A stretch of DNA of 26,023 nt from DATNPH01 sp036703315 (GCA_036703315.1 DATNPH010000243.1:1-26023); one strand, 5' to 3'. Shown: positions 15,091 through 23,518, numbered from the stretch's first letter. Program-made: numbers and translations. Notes: generated from the letters alone by a model not told the origin.

Positions 15091-16347
15091 TTACGCCTTG
15101 AACACGATGGCTGGATCGAGGCGAGTAACCTTCTGGATGGCAAAGACGGCTGAGCCAATACACATTACTACGGTAAGTCCAAAAACCGCGATCGCTGATA
15201 CGGGTGTGATTAAGATCAGGATGCCCTGACTAGCATAAGTCCAAGTCGCTACGCCATAGCAGAGAATCATGCTAGGAAGATAGCCAAGAACCGCCATCCA
15301 CAAAGCCTGCTCGATAATCACACCATAAACTACCCAATCCGCCGCACCAATTGCCTTGAGGGTGCCAAACTCCTTCATATGGTCAGATACGGAGGAGTAG
15401 AGAATTTGCGCAACAATAATTACTCCCACAATCACACCCACAGCTGCACCAAGACCTAAAACGAACCCAATTCCCGTTCGTCTTTGCCAAAAGTTTTGAT
15501 TTTTCTGAATAAACTCAGCACGAGTATAGGCGTGAGTATTGGGCAACGCCGCTTCTAGTCTCTTCTTGAGTGCCTGTAAATCCTGACCTGGCTTGGCTTG
15601 AATCAGTACATAAGTAATCAGGTCTGATGCAGCTAGCTTCTGAGGTACAGGCGGGGGATCTTTGGGAGCCGAATTTGTAGGGGGAGTTGTGTAAGTGTTG
15701 GTGCAAATCAAATCTTGTGAGCCTGATGGCAATTTGCACGATAGTGTCGAAGTTTGACCTGAAGTTATGTAAGCCTTCGCACTCTCTAGAGAGGTGAACA
15801 TAAAAGGATTCGAGACAATTGAGCGGTTTCCTTGCGTAAAGCCAACTATCTTGGCTGGCAAAGAATTAACTTGAGCCATGTCACCAATTTGTTTTATATC
15901 TAGTGAGCCGAGGGTAGTTTTATCTACCATCACAGTGTAAGGCTCTTTAAAGTTACTCAAGTTACCTTGCTGGATGTTTATCGGTGTAAATAATTGCCCG
16001 TTTGGGTCAAAGCCGACTACTCTTACATAAGAAATTTCACTACCAGAACGACGCCACAATCCACTACTGAAAATAAGTCCTTCAGCTAGCTCGACGCCTT
16101 CCACTTTTCGAGCCTGAAGTACATGAGATAGGGGAATAGGTAGTGACAGTTCAACTTGCACTAAGCTCTCAGAAGCCACCCAAATATCGGCTTCGGAGTT
16201 ATAAATTAACTGACCTGTAGAGCGAGTAAACCCATTAAAAATACCTGTCTGGAGAGTGACCAGCGTAACGGCAAACATAATTCCTGCTTGAGCAACAAGA
16301 AATCGAGCAGTGTCTTCGAGCAGGTTCTTACGGGCAAGAGAAACCAT
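15091..16347 (-). CDS. DevC-type ABC exporter permease (MacB/FtsX-like)
   Basis: A 418-residue membrane protein with one N-terminal transmembrane helix (about 15-35), a large periplasmic domain (about 40-290) and three C-terminal helices, the classic MacB/FtsX layout. The phrases SDHMKEFGTLKAIGA (about 321-335) and the final VTRLDPAIVFKA are typical of DevC, the permease of the DevBCA glycolipid exporter that works with TolC. Compared with usual DevC proteins (about 385 residues) there is an insertion rich in Pro, Thr and Cys (KLPSGSQDLICTNTYTTPP region, about 204-235). No devA (ATPase) or devB (membrane fusion) gene lies beside it. Start ATG at 16347 has no strong Shine-Dalgarno. It could export a lipid made by the neighbouring enzymes. 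Confidence 0.85.
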   Translation of the reverse strand: MVSLARKNLLEDTARFLVAQAGIMFAVTLVTLQTGIFNGFTRSTGQLIYNSEADIWVASESLVQVELSLPIPLSHVLQARKVEGVELAEGLIFSSGLWRRSGSEISYVRVVGFDPNGQLFTPINIQQGNLSNFKEPYTVMVDKTTLGSLDIKQIGDMAQVNSLPAKIVGFTQGNRSIVSNPFMFTSLESAKAYITSGQTSTLSCKLPSGSQDLICTNTYTTPPTNSAPKDPPPVPQKLAASDLITYVLIQAKPGQDLQALKKRLEAALPNTHAYTRAEFIQKNQNFWQRRTGIGFVLGLGAAVGVIVGVIIVAQILYSSVSDHMKEFGTLKAIGAADWVVYGVIIEQALWMAVLGYLPSMILCYGVATWTYASQGILILITPVSAIAVFGLTVVMCIGSAVFAIQKVTRLDPAIVFKA

Positions 16348-16741
16348 AGAAAAATTGAAAAGTTTAATTTTATGTTATTGAAAGAAGCGTTGTTTTACTA
16401 ACTATTTAACCCGGTTATAATTATTTTTGTATAAACACAGTGCAGTAAAAATTGATCAGGAAATAAATAATTTTGATGAATTGTTAGTCTATAAATTGCC
16501 TGAATACATAAATATTTTGATAGATTAGACTGAATAATTCTACATTTTATAGAATTATTATTGAACGTTTATAATACATAGAAGTTATTTGCAATCAAAA
16601 AGTTTCCTTGGTTTTGCAGGTGATAGGGTTTCAGCCTGACTTTAAGATTATCAAAATGTAATCAACATTACAGCCTTATCCTGAAGCCATCTGGAACTAT
16701 TGCAAATTTTCTGTGGTAATCCTCTAGAAGTAGGAAATGGC
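16348..16741. promoter_or_regulatory. A/T-rich divergent intergenic region
   Basis: A 394-bp gap between the divergent DevC-type and histidine kinase genes. It is strongly A/T-rich, with TATAAT at 16416-16421 as a possible -10 box, although its TTGTTT upstream element is too far (20 bases) to be convincing. I see no gene in it. The kinase Shine-Dalgarno AGGA lies at about 16732-16735. Confidence 0.4.
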
Positions 16742-19675
16742 ATGAACTTAGATGACTTGCTTGTTCAGATCCAGCAAGATAAACAGAGCCTTTTCCCCTT
16801 GCCACCACCTACGGACTCTTCGCCAACGCTACAGCTTACTGATGCGATCGCTATAACCAACACAACGCGCTCATTAACCGAGGAGCAAAAACTGGAAATC
16901 GTGGCGGCTGCCTTCGGGGAACTTAGTTCCATAGTTGCCGAACTGCACGCGGTCAATGTAGAACTACGTGCCTCAAATGAAGAATTGTCAGCTGAACTGA
17001 CTCAAGCTAGATTAACCGCTAGCCCACAGCAGGAGACACAGCGCAAGCAAGCTGAAGCAAACCTTCTTGCCAGCGAAGCTCGTTATCGTGCGATCGTACA
17101 AGACCAAACTGAGCTGATCTGCCGATTCACTCCTGACGGTATCCTAACCTTCGTCAATAATGCTGTCTGTCGCTACGCCGGAGTAGAAAGCGAGATATTA
17201 ATTGGACAGCAATTGATGGAATTTGTGGCGGACGAAGACCAAGAGGCACTTTCCAATCACCTCCGTTCCTTGAACCGAGAACATCCAGTCGGAACTCTGG
17301 AACGCCGGAGTGTATTGCCAAATGGGGAAGTTCGCTGGCAGCAGTGGATTGACCGTGCAATTTTTAACCAAGCCGATGAGTTGGTGGAATTTCAGTGTGT
17401 AGGGCGTGATATCACCGATCGCAAGCAAGCTGAAGAACAGCTACGATATCGACTGGAGATAGAAACAGCCGTGGCGCAGGTGTCGAGACAGCTTGCCACT
17501 AACGAACAGGCAGATTTCCATCAAATCCTGGAGTTGCTGGGAGTTAGGGTAGGTGGAAGCCGTGCTTATCTTACCCAGTTCCAAGCAGGCGGCACTAGAG
17601 CAGATCTGCTCTATGAGTGGTGTGATTGTCAAACTGAACCCAATATTGAGCATTTTCAGAATGTGGACATGTCTCCATTCACCTGGTGGATGGAGAAGTT
17701 GAACCGTAACGAAAATGTTGTCATCTCCAATGTTGAGGCGCTTCCCTTAGCCGCACAAGCTGAGAAAATCCGCCTCAAGTCGGTCGGTGTCTGCTCTGTC
17801 TTATCTGTCCCTATCCATACTGAATGGGGCTACCTTTGGGGAACTATCAGCTTTGAGCGCAGTGGAGAGAACTGCAAAAATTGGTCAGATGAAGATGCCC
17901 AACTGCTGCGAGTCGTTGGCGAAATGATCTATAACTACTTCGCTAGGAGGCAAGCACAGGAAGAACTGAGAGCATCTGAGGCGCTGTATGCTAGCATTTT
18001 TAACCATTCAGCTGATGGAATTTGTTTGATAAACGTCCTGCCAGATGGTCAGTTTGCCTATGAAACCCTTAATCCTATTCACGAAGAGAAAACAGGGATC
18101 AAGGCTTCTGAATTGGCAGGGAAGACACCCCCAGAAGCGCTAACGCCTGAAGTGGCTGCTCATGTTGAAGAACGCTACCGTGCTGCAATTGCTAAAGGGG
18201 AACCGATCACTTACGAAGAAACGTTGTCCCTGCCAGGTGGCACTCTTGTCTGGCAAACCAAATTAGTTCCAATCCGAGATGCGACAGGTCGGATTGTAAA
18301 ATTGCAAGGCAGTTCTAGAGACATCACTGAAGAAAAACAGTCTCTTGCCGAACAACTCCGCCAAGCACAGTATCAGCAATTATTGGCATCGATCACCCTG
18401 AAAATCCGCGAATCATTGCAAATCGAGGAGATTCTCCAAACTACTGTTACTGAACTCCAAAAAATGCTGGAGTGCGATCGCGTTATTTTCTTTCGCCTGG
18501 AAGCCGATAGTTCTGGAAAAGTCTTCAATGAAGCCGTAGTTTCTGGATTTCCCACCATGTTAGGACAGCTCATCAAGGATGAGAACTGTCAAGATCAATA
18601 TCTTCAGCATTACAGTCAAGGGCATATCTCTGCCTGCGCTGATGTTGAGTTAGCTGAACTTACCCCTTGTCAGCGAGAATTACTGCAACACTATCAAATT
18701 CGTGCCAGCCTCGTTGTGCCAATTCTAGTGACTGTGGAATGGAGGGAAGGAGAACCATTCGCTTGCTTGTCTTCTCAATCCCCAATCCCTAATCCCAAAT
18801 CTAAAATCCGCCCACCGGAGGAAGCTGGGGGACGGCAAAATCAACTCTGGGGTTTGCTATGTGTTCACCAGTGTAGCGAACCACGGGAATGGACACATTT
18901 TGAAATTGACTTGCTGCAACAACTAGCCAATCAATTAAGTATTGCCCTGTATCAAGCTGAACTACTAGAGCTTGAAATTCGCTACTCACAAGAACTGGCT
19001 TGCTCTAATGCTGAACTTGAACAGTTTGCTTATGTCGCCTCTCACGATCTCAAAGCGCCTTTATCAAGCATTTCTGCTTACGCTCAACTCTTAGAACGAC
19101 GTTACAAAGACCAACTTGATGCCAAAGCTAATCGGTTTATTGACCATATCATTAATCAGACTAAGCGAATGGATACACTGATTAACGACTTGTTGGAGTA
19201 TTCACGGGTTGGCAGGCGTCACAAACCGTTTGAGCCGATAGATTGTAATCGGGTTGTTGAGGAAGCGATCGCTATCCTCCAAATCGTTATCCGTAAGAGT
19301 AAAGCCGTTGTCACCTACAGTGATTTGCCAGTAGTCATAGCTGATAGGCATCAATTGGTACAACTGTTTCAGAATTTAATCGGTAATGCCATTAAATACT
19401 GCCAAGGGCGATCGCCTCTGGTTCATGTCAATGCCTCTCTTAGAGAGGATGAATGCTTATTTTCTGTGAGGGATAACGGAATAGGGATTGACTCCAAGTT
19501 CTCAGAGCGTATCTTTCAGATCTTTCAGCGCCTACACACAGAAGAAGAGTATTCTGGCACAGGCATTGGTCTTGCGATTTGCAAAAAAATTGTTGAAAGT
19601 CATGGGGGGCGAATTTGGCTAGAGTCTCAACTTACTCAGGGTTCAACCTTCTATTTCACCCTTCCCCATCATTAA
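16742..19675 (+). CDS. Multi-domain sensor histidine kinase (PAS-GAF-PAS-GAF-HisKA-HATPase)
   Basis: A 977-residue kinase without membrane helices. In order: a coiled coil (about 35-105), PAS with PAC (110-230), GAF (about 245-405), PAS (about 415-535), a second GAF (about 545-745), HisKA with the phosphoacceptor His768 in ASHDLKAPLSS, and the ATPase domain with N-box QNLIGNAIKYC and G-boxes DNGIGID and GTGIGLAIC. The second GAF resembles the phytochrome/cyanobacteriochrome group: a Cys616 in DENC, the phrase YSQGHIS, then LTPC (Cys643), RASLVVPI and LWGLLCVHQCSEPREW. The residue after Cys643 is Gln, where chromophore-binding GAFs usually have His. It may sense light, or another ligand if bilin binding is lost. 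ATG at 16742 is preferred over TTG 16700 because of AGGA upstream. No response regulator is adjacent. Confidence 0.85.
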   Translation: MNLDDLLVQIQQDKQSLFPLPPPTDSSPTLQLTDAIAITNTTRSLTEEQKLEIVAAAFGELSSIVAELHAVNVELRASNEELSAELTQARLTASPQQETQRKQAEANLLASEARYRAIVQDQTELICRFTPDGILTFVNNAVCRYAGVESEILIGQQLMEFVADEDQEALSNHLRSLNREHPVGTLERRSVLPNGEVRWQQWIDRAIFNQADELVEFQCVGRDITDRKQAEEQLRYRLEIETAVAQVSRQLATNEQADFHQILELLGVRVGGSRAYLTQFQAGGTRADLLYEWCDCQTEPNIEHFQNVDMSPFTWWMEKLNRNENVVISNVEALPLAAQAEKIRLKSVGVCSVLSVPIHTEWGYLWGTISFERSGENCKNWSDEDAQLLRVVGEMIYNYFARRQAQEELRASEALYASIFNHSADGICLINVLPDGQFAYETLNPIHEEKTGIKASELAGKTPPEALTPEVAAHVEERYRAAIAKGEPITYEETLSLPGGTLVWQTKLVPIRDATGRIVKLQGSSRDITEEKQSLAEQLRQAQYQQLLASITLKIRESLQIEEILQTTVTELQKMLECDRVIFFRLEADSSGKVFNEAVVSGFPTMLGQLIKDENCQDQYLQHYSQGHISACADVELAELTPCQRELLQHYQIRASLVVPILVTVEWREGEPFACLSSQSPIPNPKSKIRPPEEAGGRQNQLWGLLCVHQCSEPREWTHFEIDLLQQLANQLSIALYQAELLELEIRYSQELACSNAELEQFAYVASHDLKAPLSSISAYAQLLERRYKDQLDAKANRFIDHIINQTKRMDTLINDLLEYSRVGRRHKPFEPIDCNRVVEEAIAILQIVIRKSKAVVTYSDLPVVIADRHQLVQLFQNLIGNAIKYCQGRSPLVHVNASLREDECLFSVRDNGIGIDSKFSERIFQIFQRLHTEEEYSGTGIGLAICKKIVESHGGRIWLESQLTQGSTFYFTLPHH

Positions 19676-19694
19676 AACTCAAGTCACTTGTGCT

Positions 19695-19859
19695 CTAACC
19701 GCAGCTACAACCCTGATGTCTACACCCTTTTTCATCAGTGTGACCATTGGCACAGGCTTCACTACAGTAATACTTTCCGTCCTTTGCTACAGCTTCATTG
19801 ATGGAAACGACGCACAGGCAAGTTTCACAGGCACATTTCATTTGAGTTACGGTAGTCAT
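19695..19859 (-). CDS. smtA: SmtA-type metallothionein
   Basis: A 54-residue zinc/cadmium-binding protein. It has nine cysteines, arranged as CACETCLC near the start, then YYCSEACANGH, and ending GCRHQGCSCG, with two histidines (40 and 48). This is the layout of Synechococcus SmtA, which buffers zinc in a four-metal cluster bound by nine Cys and two His. ATG at 19859 has AGGA seven bases upstream. The gene is convergent with the histidine kinase gene, only 19 bp from its stop. A palindrome of SmtB/ArsR type lies about 40 bp upstream of the start, so metal-induced derepression is expected. No smtB-like repressor gene is found in the window, unlike the divergent smtB-smtA pair in Synechococcus. 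The call is firm. Confidence 0.95.
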   Translation of the reverse strand: MTTVTQMKCACETCLCVVSINEAVAKDGKYYCSEACANGHTDEKGCRHQGCSCG

Positions 19860-19898
19860 CGTTTTTTCCTAAACCAGCTCTTTTATTAATGTAATATG

Positions 19899-19912
19899 TG
19901 AACATATATTCA
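19899..19912. promoter_or_regulatory. SmtB/ArsR-family operator upstream of smtA
   Basis: TGAACATATATTCA is an inverted repeat with the outer half-sites TGAA and TTCA separated by six bases. It is nearly the same as the operator core of the Synechococcus smt promoter, TGAACAGTTATTCA. It lies 40 bp before the metallothionein start on the minus strand, where it would cover the promoter. Zinc-bound repressor would release it. Confidence 0.8.
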
Positions 19913-20045
19913 GACTTTGTTTTAATACTTTCTTTATATTTGAGCTTAGACAAAGATATTGAGTTATATCCCCGTTGACTCTTCAATTTGTGCTTGCCAA
20001 TACCTATAAAAGTTTGCTACTTTAGTTAAGCGCTGAAGTTAACAA

Positions 20046-20118
20046 GCCGGGATAGCTCAGTTGGTAGAGCAGGGGACTGAAAATCCCCGTGTCGGCGGTT
20101 CAAGTCCGCCTCCTGGCA
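20046..20118 (+). tRNA. tRNA-Phe (anticodon GAA)
   Basis: A 73-base cloverleaf. Acceptor GCCGGGA (20046-20052) pairs with TCCTGGC (20111-20117) with one G-T pair; the discriminator is A. The D arm TAGCTCAGTTGGTAGAGCA, the anticodon stem GGGGA/TCCCC with loop CTGAAAA (anticodon GAA), and the T arm around GGTTCAAGTCC are standard. CCA is not encoded. A T-rich run follows directly. Confidence 0.97.
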
Positions 20119-20276
20119 TTTTTTTAGATGAACAAGTAACCCCTGAAAAGCTTGGTGGACGGATTAATTAATTGAGTGCCACAAAGCTAGTATTGAGGGC
20201 AACAAAAGTACAATTGGCGCTTCTTCTCATCCAGGGGGAGCACCCTCATTGGTTGCTCCTAAGAAAATCAGGACGA

Positions 20277-20323
20277 AGTGAACCTTTGGCATACGTGGAA
20301 AAACCGCGTGCCAAAGGTTCACT
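20277..20323. repeat. Long perfect hairpin in a gene-free interval
   Basis: GTGAACCTTTGGCA at 20278-20291 pairs exactly with TGCCAAAGGTTCAC at 20309-20322, plus one more A-T pair outside, giving a 15-bp stem with a 17-base loop. It lies between tRNA-Phe and the PP2C gene, an interval (20119-20465) where I see no convincing gene. A smaller pair, GGAGCA/TGCTCC, lies just upstream near 20238-20259. It may be a mobile hairpin repeat. Confidence 0.6.
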
Positions 20324-20370
20324 AGTAATTATGCTGCCTGTTGGAGGGAGAAATGGAAATCGAGAATCAA

Positions 20371-20414
20371 TGAGATACTAGGGCGATTGACATGGCGATC
20401 GCCCTAGTATCTCA
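20371..20414. terminator. 17-bp perfect stem-loop downstream of the PP2C gene
   Basis: The arms 20371-20387 and 20398-20414 are exact reverse complements over 17 bp with a ten-base loop that contains part of a HIP1 octamer. The hairpin starts 52 bp after the stop of the minus-strand PP2C gene, so it can act as its terminator; no T-run follows, and it could equally be a dispersed palindrome. Confidence 0.5.
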
Positions 20415-20465
20415 CTAATAGCATTAGCTCCTTCTACACGAAGACGCGCCTAGGTAGAATTAATC

Positions 20466-21197
20466 CTACGAGGCGTCGCTAATTTCAACAATTACCACGG
20501 TAATGTTGTCTCTACCCCCCTTCTCCTTAGCTGCCTCAATCAGGTTAGCTGCGGCTTCAGCGTTGCTCAATTTGGGCTGGAGATAGGACGTTATCAAGTC
20601 GTCAGAAAGTTCTTCTGTAAGACCATCAGTACACAGTAGCAAGCGATCGCCCGGTTGAACATCCATCGGTTGGACATCAACTTGCTGCAAGTCTTTGCGA
20701 CCCAAGCATTGCGATAGTACATGACGCCAAGGATGCATCCGAGCTTGCTCTGGAGTAATATCACCCGCCTTCGTCGCGCGTGCTACCCAAGTGTGGTCTT
20801 CCGTCACCTGCTCAAGTTTTGAGCTTCGTAAACGATAGAGGCGAGAATCTCCAACATGAGCAAACCAAGGCTGCTCGTTACGAAACATCACGACAACCGC
20901 CGTGGTGCCCATATCCGCACGCTCTGGATGACTTTGTTGATCTTGCAAGATAGCCTGATTGGCTTCATAGAGCGATCGTTCCAGTAACTCTTCAGAAACA
21001 ACTCCCGACTGCCAGTGCTTCTCCAAATAAGCCTGGATCGCCTCTGTGGCGAGTTGGCTGGCTTCCTGCCCTCCGGCATGACCTCCCATGCCGTCGGCGA
21101 CAATGAAAAAGCGCCCGTCAGGGTCGATATAGTAGTCATCCTGGTTTACAGTACGAAGTAATCCCGGATCCGTGAGACCCGTGAAGCTACGTTTCAT
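20466..21197 (-). CDS. PP2C-family Ser/Thr protein phosphatase
   Basis: A 243-residue soluble PPM phosphatase that removes phosphate from Ser/Thr with Mn/Mg. Motifs: NQDD (19-22), VADGMGGHAGG (34-43 region, metal ligands Asp35 and Gly36), GTTAVV, HVGDSRLYRL, LLCTDGLTE and, near the end, GRDNITVVIV, all intact. The length matches the bacterial single-domain group such as tPphA. The frame is open from TTG 21248, which overlaps the upstream gene by 17 bases, but ATG at 21197 begins MKRSFTGLTDPG, the usual start, and leaves a 34-bp gap. It follows the ABC1/UbiB gene and is probably co-transcribed. The Ser/Thr kinase two genes upstream is a natural opposing partner. Confidence 0.92.
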   Translation of the reverse strand: MKRSFTGLTDPGLLRTVNQDDYYIDPDGRFFIVADGMGGHAGGQEASQLATEAIQAYLEKHWQSGVVSEELLERSLYEANQAILQDQQSHPERADMGTTAVVVMFRNEQPWFAHVGDSRLYRLRSSKLEQVTEDHTWVARATKAGDITPEQARMHPWRHVLSQCLGRKDLQQVDVQPMDVQPGDRLLLCTDGLTEELSDDLITSYLQPKLSNAEAAANLIEAAKEKGGRDNITVVIVEISDAS

Positions 21198-21231
21198 AGA
21201 TTGTTTGCTGGCGTCAAAGACTTTACGGGAG

Positions 21232-22989
21232 TTATAACATGCGATCAAATCGGTCGAGCCGTCTGAGCAAGCGAATTAGGGCAAATGCCGCAATAGCCGC
21301 TACCAAAGTAACGACCAACGCCAGCCCAACTTTACCATTAACAAATAAGATGGTAGCCGACAGGGTGAACGCACTGATTAGTAAAGTATAGTTGGTTCCC
21401 AGCTGAATGCTGCTAATGCGTCGCAATATACGGTCAGATTCAGTAGAGCGGACTCGAACACGCAGGTCTCCCCGTTCTAGTTTCTCAATCGTATCTTCAA
21501 TTCGCCGGGGTAACCCTAACGCCGTACTACTAACCTGAGCCGCTTGGCGTCCCAATTCATTGAGGAAGGTATTGCCATCGGGAGTATTGCCATTTGTCAT
21601 AATCTGCAATGCAAAAGGTTTTGCAACCTCCATAAAGTTGAACTCCGGGTCTAAACCCTTCCCAACACCTTCCAGGGTCGAGAAGGCTCGCATTACGAAG
21701 GTAAAGGTTGCGGGGAAGCGGAAAGGCTGGTCATAAGCAATTTCGTACAAGTCATCGCTGATTTGACTCACTGACTGGTTTTCAAACGGCTTATCCATGA
21801 AGTGATCCAGCATGTACTGAATTGAGCGCCGTACGGGTCCCATATCATCAACCGGTGAGAGGGCACCTAATTCAACCAGGGAGGTGACAACGCGCTCAGC
21901 ATTTTTTTCAGCAATGCCAAACAGCGTCTCCATAAGTTGTTCACGTACATTTGACTTAATCCGCCCCATCATGCCGAAATCATAGAAGATTAAGGCTCCT
22001 TCAGGACTCACTGCAATATTTCCAGGGTGCGGGTCAGCGTGGAAAAAGCCGTCATTGAGGAGTTGCTGAAGGTAAGCTTTCGCTCCCAGATGAGCAATTA
22101 ATTTGCGATCCAGTCCAGCGGCTTCTAGAGCTTCGTAATGACTAATTTTAATCCCTGGAAGATATTCCAGCGTCAGAACCCGTGGGGAAGCATACCGCCA
22201 GTAGACACGGGGAACCTTAACCCAGTCATCGGTACGGAAATTGCGGCGGAATGTATCGGCGTTGCGACCTTCGTTGAGATAATCAATCTCTTCCCAAAGA
22301 ATGCGACAACACTCCTCATAGATTCCCATCCAGTCGCGACCACGACCCCAGTCCGGATGGTTTTGAAAGTAACGCGCAATGCCTTTGAGAATTTTTAAAT
22401 CAATAGTAAAAAGTTTCCGTAATCCTGGTCTTTGTACCTTGACTACCACTTCTTCAAGGCTATGAAGCTGGGCTTTATGAACTTGCCCAAGACTTGCGGC
22501 GGCAAGGGGAATCGGGTCAAAACTGCGGAAAAGCTCTGTAACTGGCTTACTTAAATCTTGCTGAACAATGACTTCAACTTGCTCGTATCTAAAGGCAGGC
22601 ACCCGGTCTTGCAGCTTAGCAAGTTCCTCTACATACTCACTGGGAAATAAATCAGCACGGGTAGAAAATAGCTGCCCAACTTTAATGAAGGTTGGACCTA
22701 AATCTAAGAATGTGTCTCGAATCCAAATTGCCTGTGCTTTGCGTCTCGCTGCCCGTTTTTCCTCCGTAAAACCACCCGCATAGCTCCAGGGTTTGCTGTC
22801 TAGCCAAAGCCCCGTTAGCAGGGTTATAACGAAAGCCCAAATATCAACGAATCGCCGATGGCGGGAGTAATTTTCTTGATTCCATCGGTAAGCTTTGTCT
22901 TTGTATCCCTTTCCTAGGTCACGCTGCGTTGACACTGGGCGTTCCTTGGGTTGATTGAGGTTAACAGAGTCTTTAGAAAGAGCAGACAC
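21232..22989 (-). CDS. ABC1/AarF/UbiB-family atypical kinase
   Basis: A 585-residue protein of the ADCK/UbiB family, which supports quinone and prenyl-lipid metabolism through ATPase activity. Motifs: KVGQ (103-106, the KxGQ inhibitory segment), the Ala-rich loop AAASLGQ (163-169), the catalytic Lys in VVVKV (184), HADPHPGN (317-324) and the metal-binding DFG (337-339). Two hydrophobic segments at the C-terminus (about 530-575) anchor it in the membrane. The start is GTG at 22989 with AGGA six bases upstream. Cyanobacteria and plastids have several paralogues, linked to plastoquinone, tocopherol or stress. It is followed at 34 bp by the PP2C phosphatase gene. Assignment to the family is secure; the precise substrate is not. 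Confidence 0.93.
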   Translation of the reverse strand: MSALSKDSVNLNQPKERPVSTQRDLGKGYKDKAYRWNQENYSRHRRFVDIWAFVITLLTGLWLDSKPWSYAGGFTEEKRAARRKAQAIWIRDTFLDLGPTFIKVGQLFSTRADLFPSEYVEELAKLQDRVPAFRYEQVEVIVQQDLSKPVTELFRSFDPIPLAAASLGQVHKAQLHSLEEVVVKVQRPGLRKLFTIDLKILKGIARYFQNHPDWGRGRDWMGIYEECCRILWEEIDYLNEGRNADTFRRNFRTDDWVKVPRVYWRYASPRVLTLEYLPGIKISHYEALEAAGLDRKLIAHLGAKAYLQQLLNDGFFHADPHPGNIAVSPEGALIFYDFGMMGRIKSNVREQLMETLFGIAEKNAERVVTSLVELGALSPVDDMGPVRRSIQYMLDHFMDKPFENQSVSQISDDLYEIAYDQPFRFPATFTFVMRAFSTLEGVGKGLDPEFNFMEVAKPFALQIMTNGNTPDGNTFLNELGRQAAQVSSTALGLPRRIEDTIEKLERGDLRVRVRSTESDRILRRISSIQLGTNYTLLISAFTLSATILFVNGKVGLALVVTLVAAIAAFALIRLLRRLDRFDRML

Positions 22990-23131
22990 TCGGGTTCCTA
23001 AAATTAGTTTTTCAAAAAATCAAATCTATTAAAAAAAGCTTCAAAAGATTGAGATAATGATGTTCGTTTTTTGCGTGAACTAAACCTCTACACAATTGGT
23101 ATCAAACTTAGCAGCTGAGAGTGTTTTGGGC

Positions 23132-23458
23132 TTATACAGATTGATTGCGGTAGATTTGTAACTCAGCACGCAAACGGGCAATTTCGGCTCGGAGTTCATC
23201 AATTGTTGCCTGTAGGTCAATGGGCTGGGAGCCAATTGGCACAATGGCAGTTGTGGTTCGCCCACGCATTACCGTTTCGGCTTCACGGTTGGCGTTTTCT
23301 ATGACTTGCTCGGTAAATTGCCGCAGTCGCTCACGTTGTTCAGCATCAAATTTGCCGAGTTCACTCAGGGCATTCGTCAGAGCATCTTCTACTTGCTCAT
23401 TGAGCGCTTGGGCGACAGCTCTGCCGAGAAAAAAGGCATGAATGACAGAATTACTCAT
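23132..23458 (-). CDS. Small conserved coiled-coil protein (DUF6825-like)
   Basis: A 108-residue protein that I recognise as the type shared by cyanobacteria and plastids (DUF6825-like), without known function. The N-terminal half (MSNSVIHAFFLGRAVAQALNE) is amphipathic, the middle (about 30-62) is a charged helix, and the end (about 78-104) is a strong coiled coil, TIDELRAEIARLRAELQIY. No signal peptide or membrane helix. ATG at 23458; the Shine-Dalgarno is weak. It lies 142 bp upstream of the ABC1/UbiB gene on the same strand. The helical plan suggests a structural or adaptor role, but this is not shown. Confidence 0.75.
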   Translation of the reverse strand: MSNSVIHAFFLGRAVAQALNEQVEDALTNALSELGKFDAEQRERLRQFTEQVIENANREAETVMRGRTTTAIVPIGSQPIDLQATIDELRAEIARLRAELQIYRNQSV

Positions 23459-23518
23459 GAAACAATTTCTTTAGCATCCGCAACAAATTATAACGTGATT
23501 ACTACAAATCCTGCCGAG

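Noticed and set aside
20172..20381. Plus-strand frame of 69 codons after tRNA-Phe
   Set aside because: It runs through both arms of one perfect hairpin and into another, and has no ATG-type start with a ribosome site; the sequence is explained by palindromes.
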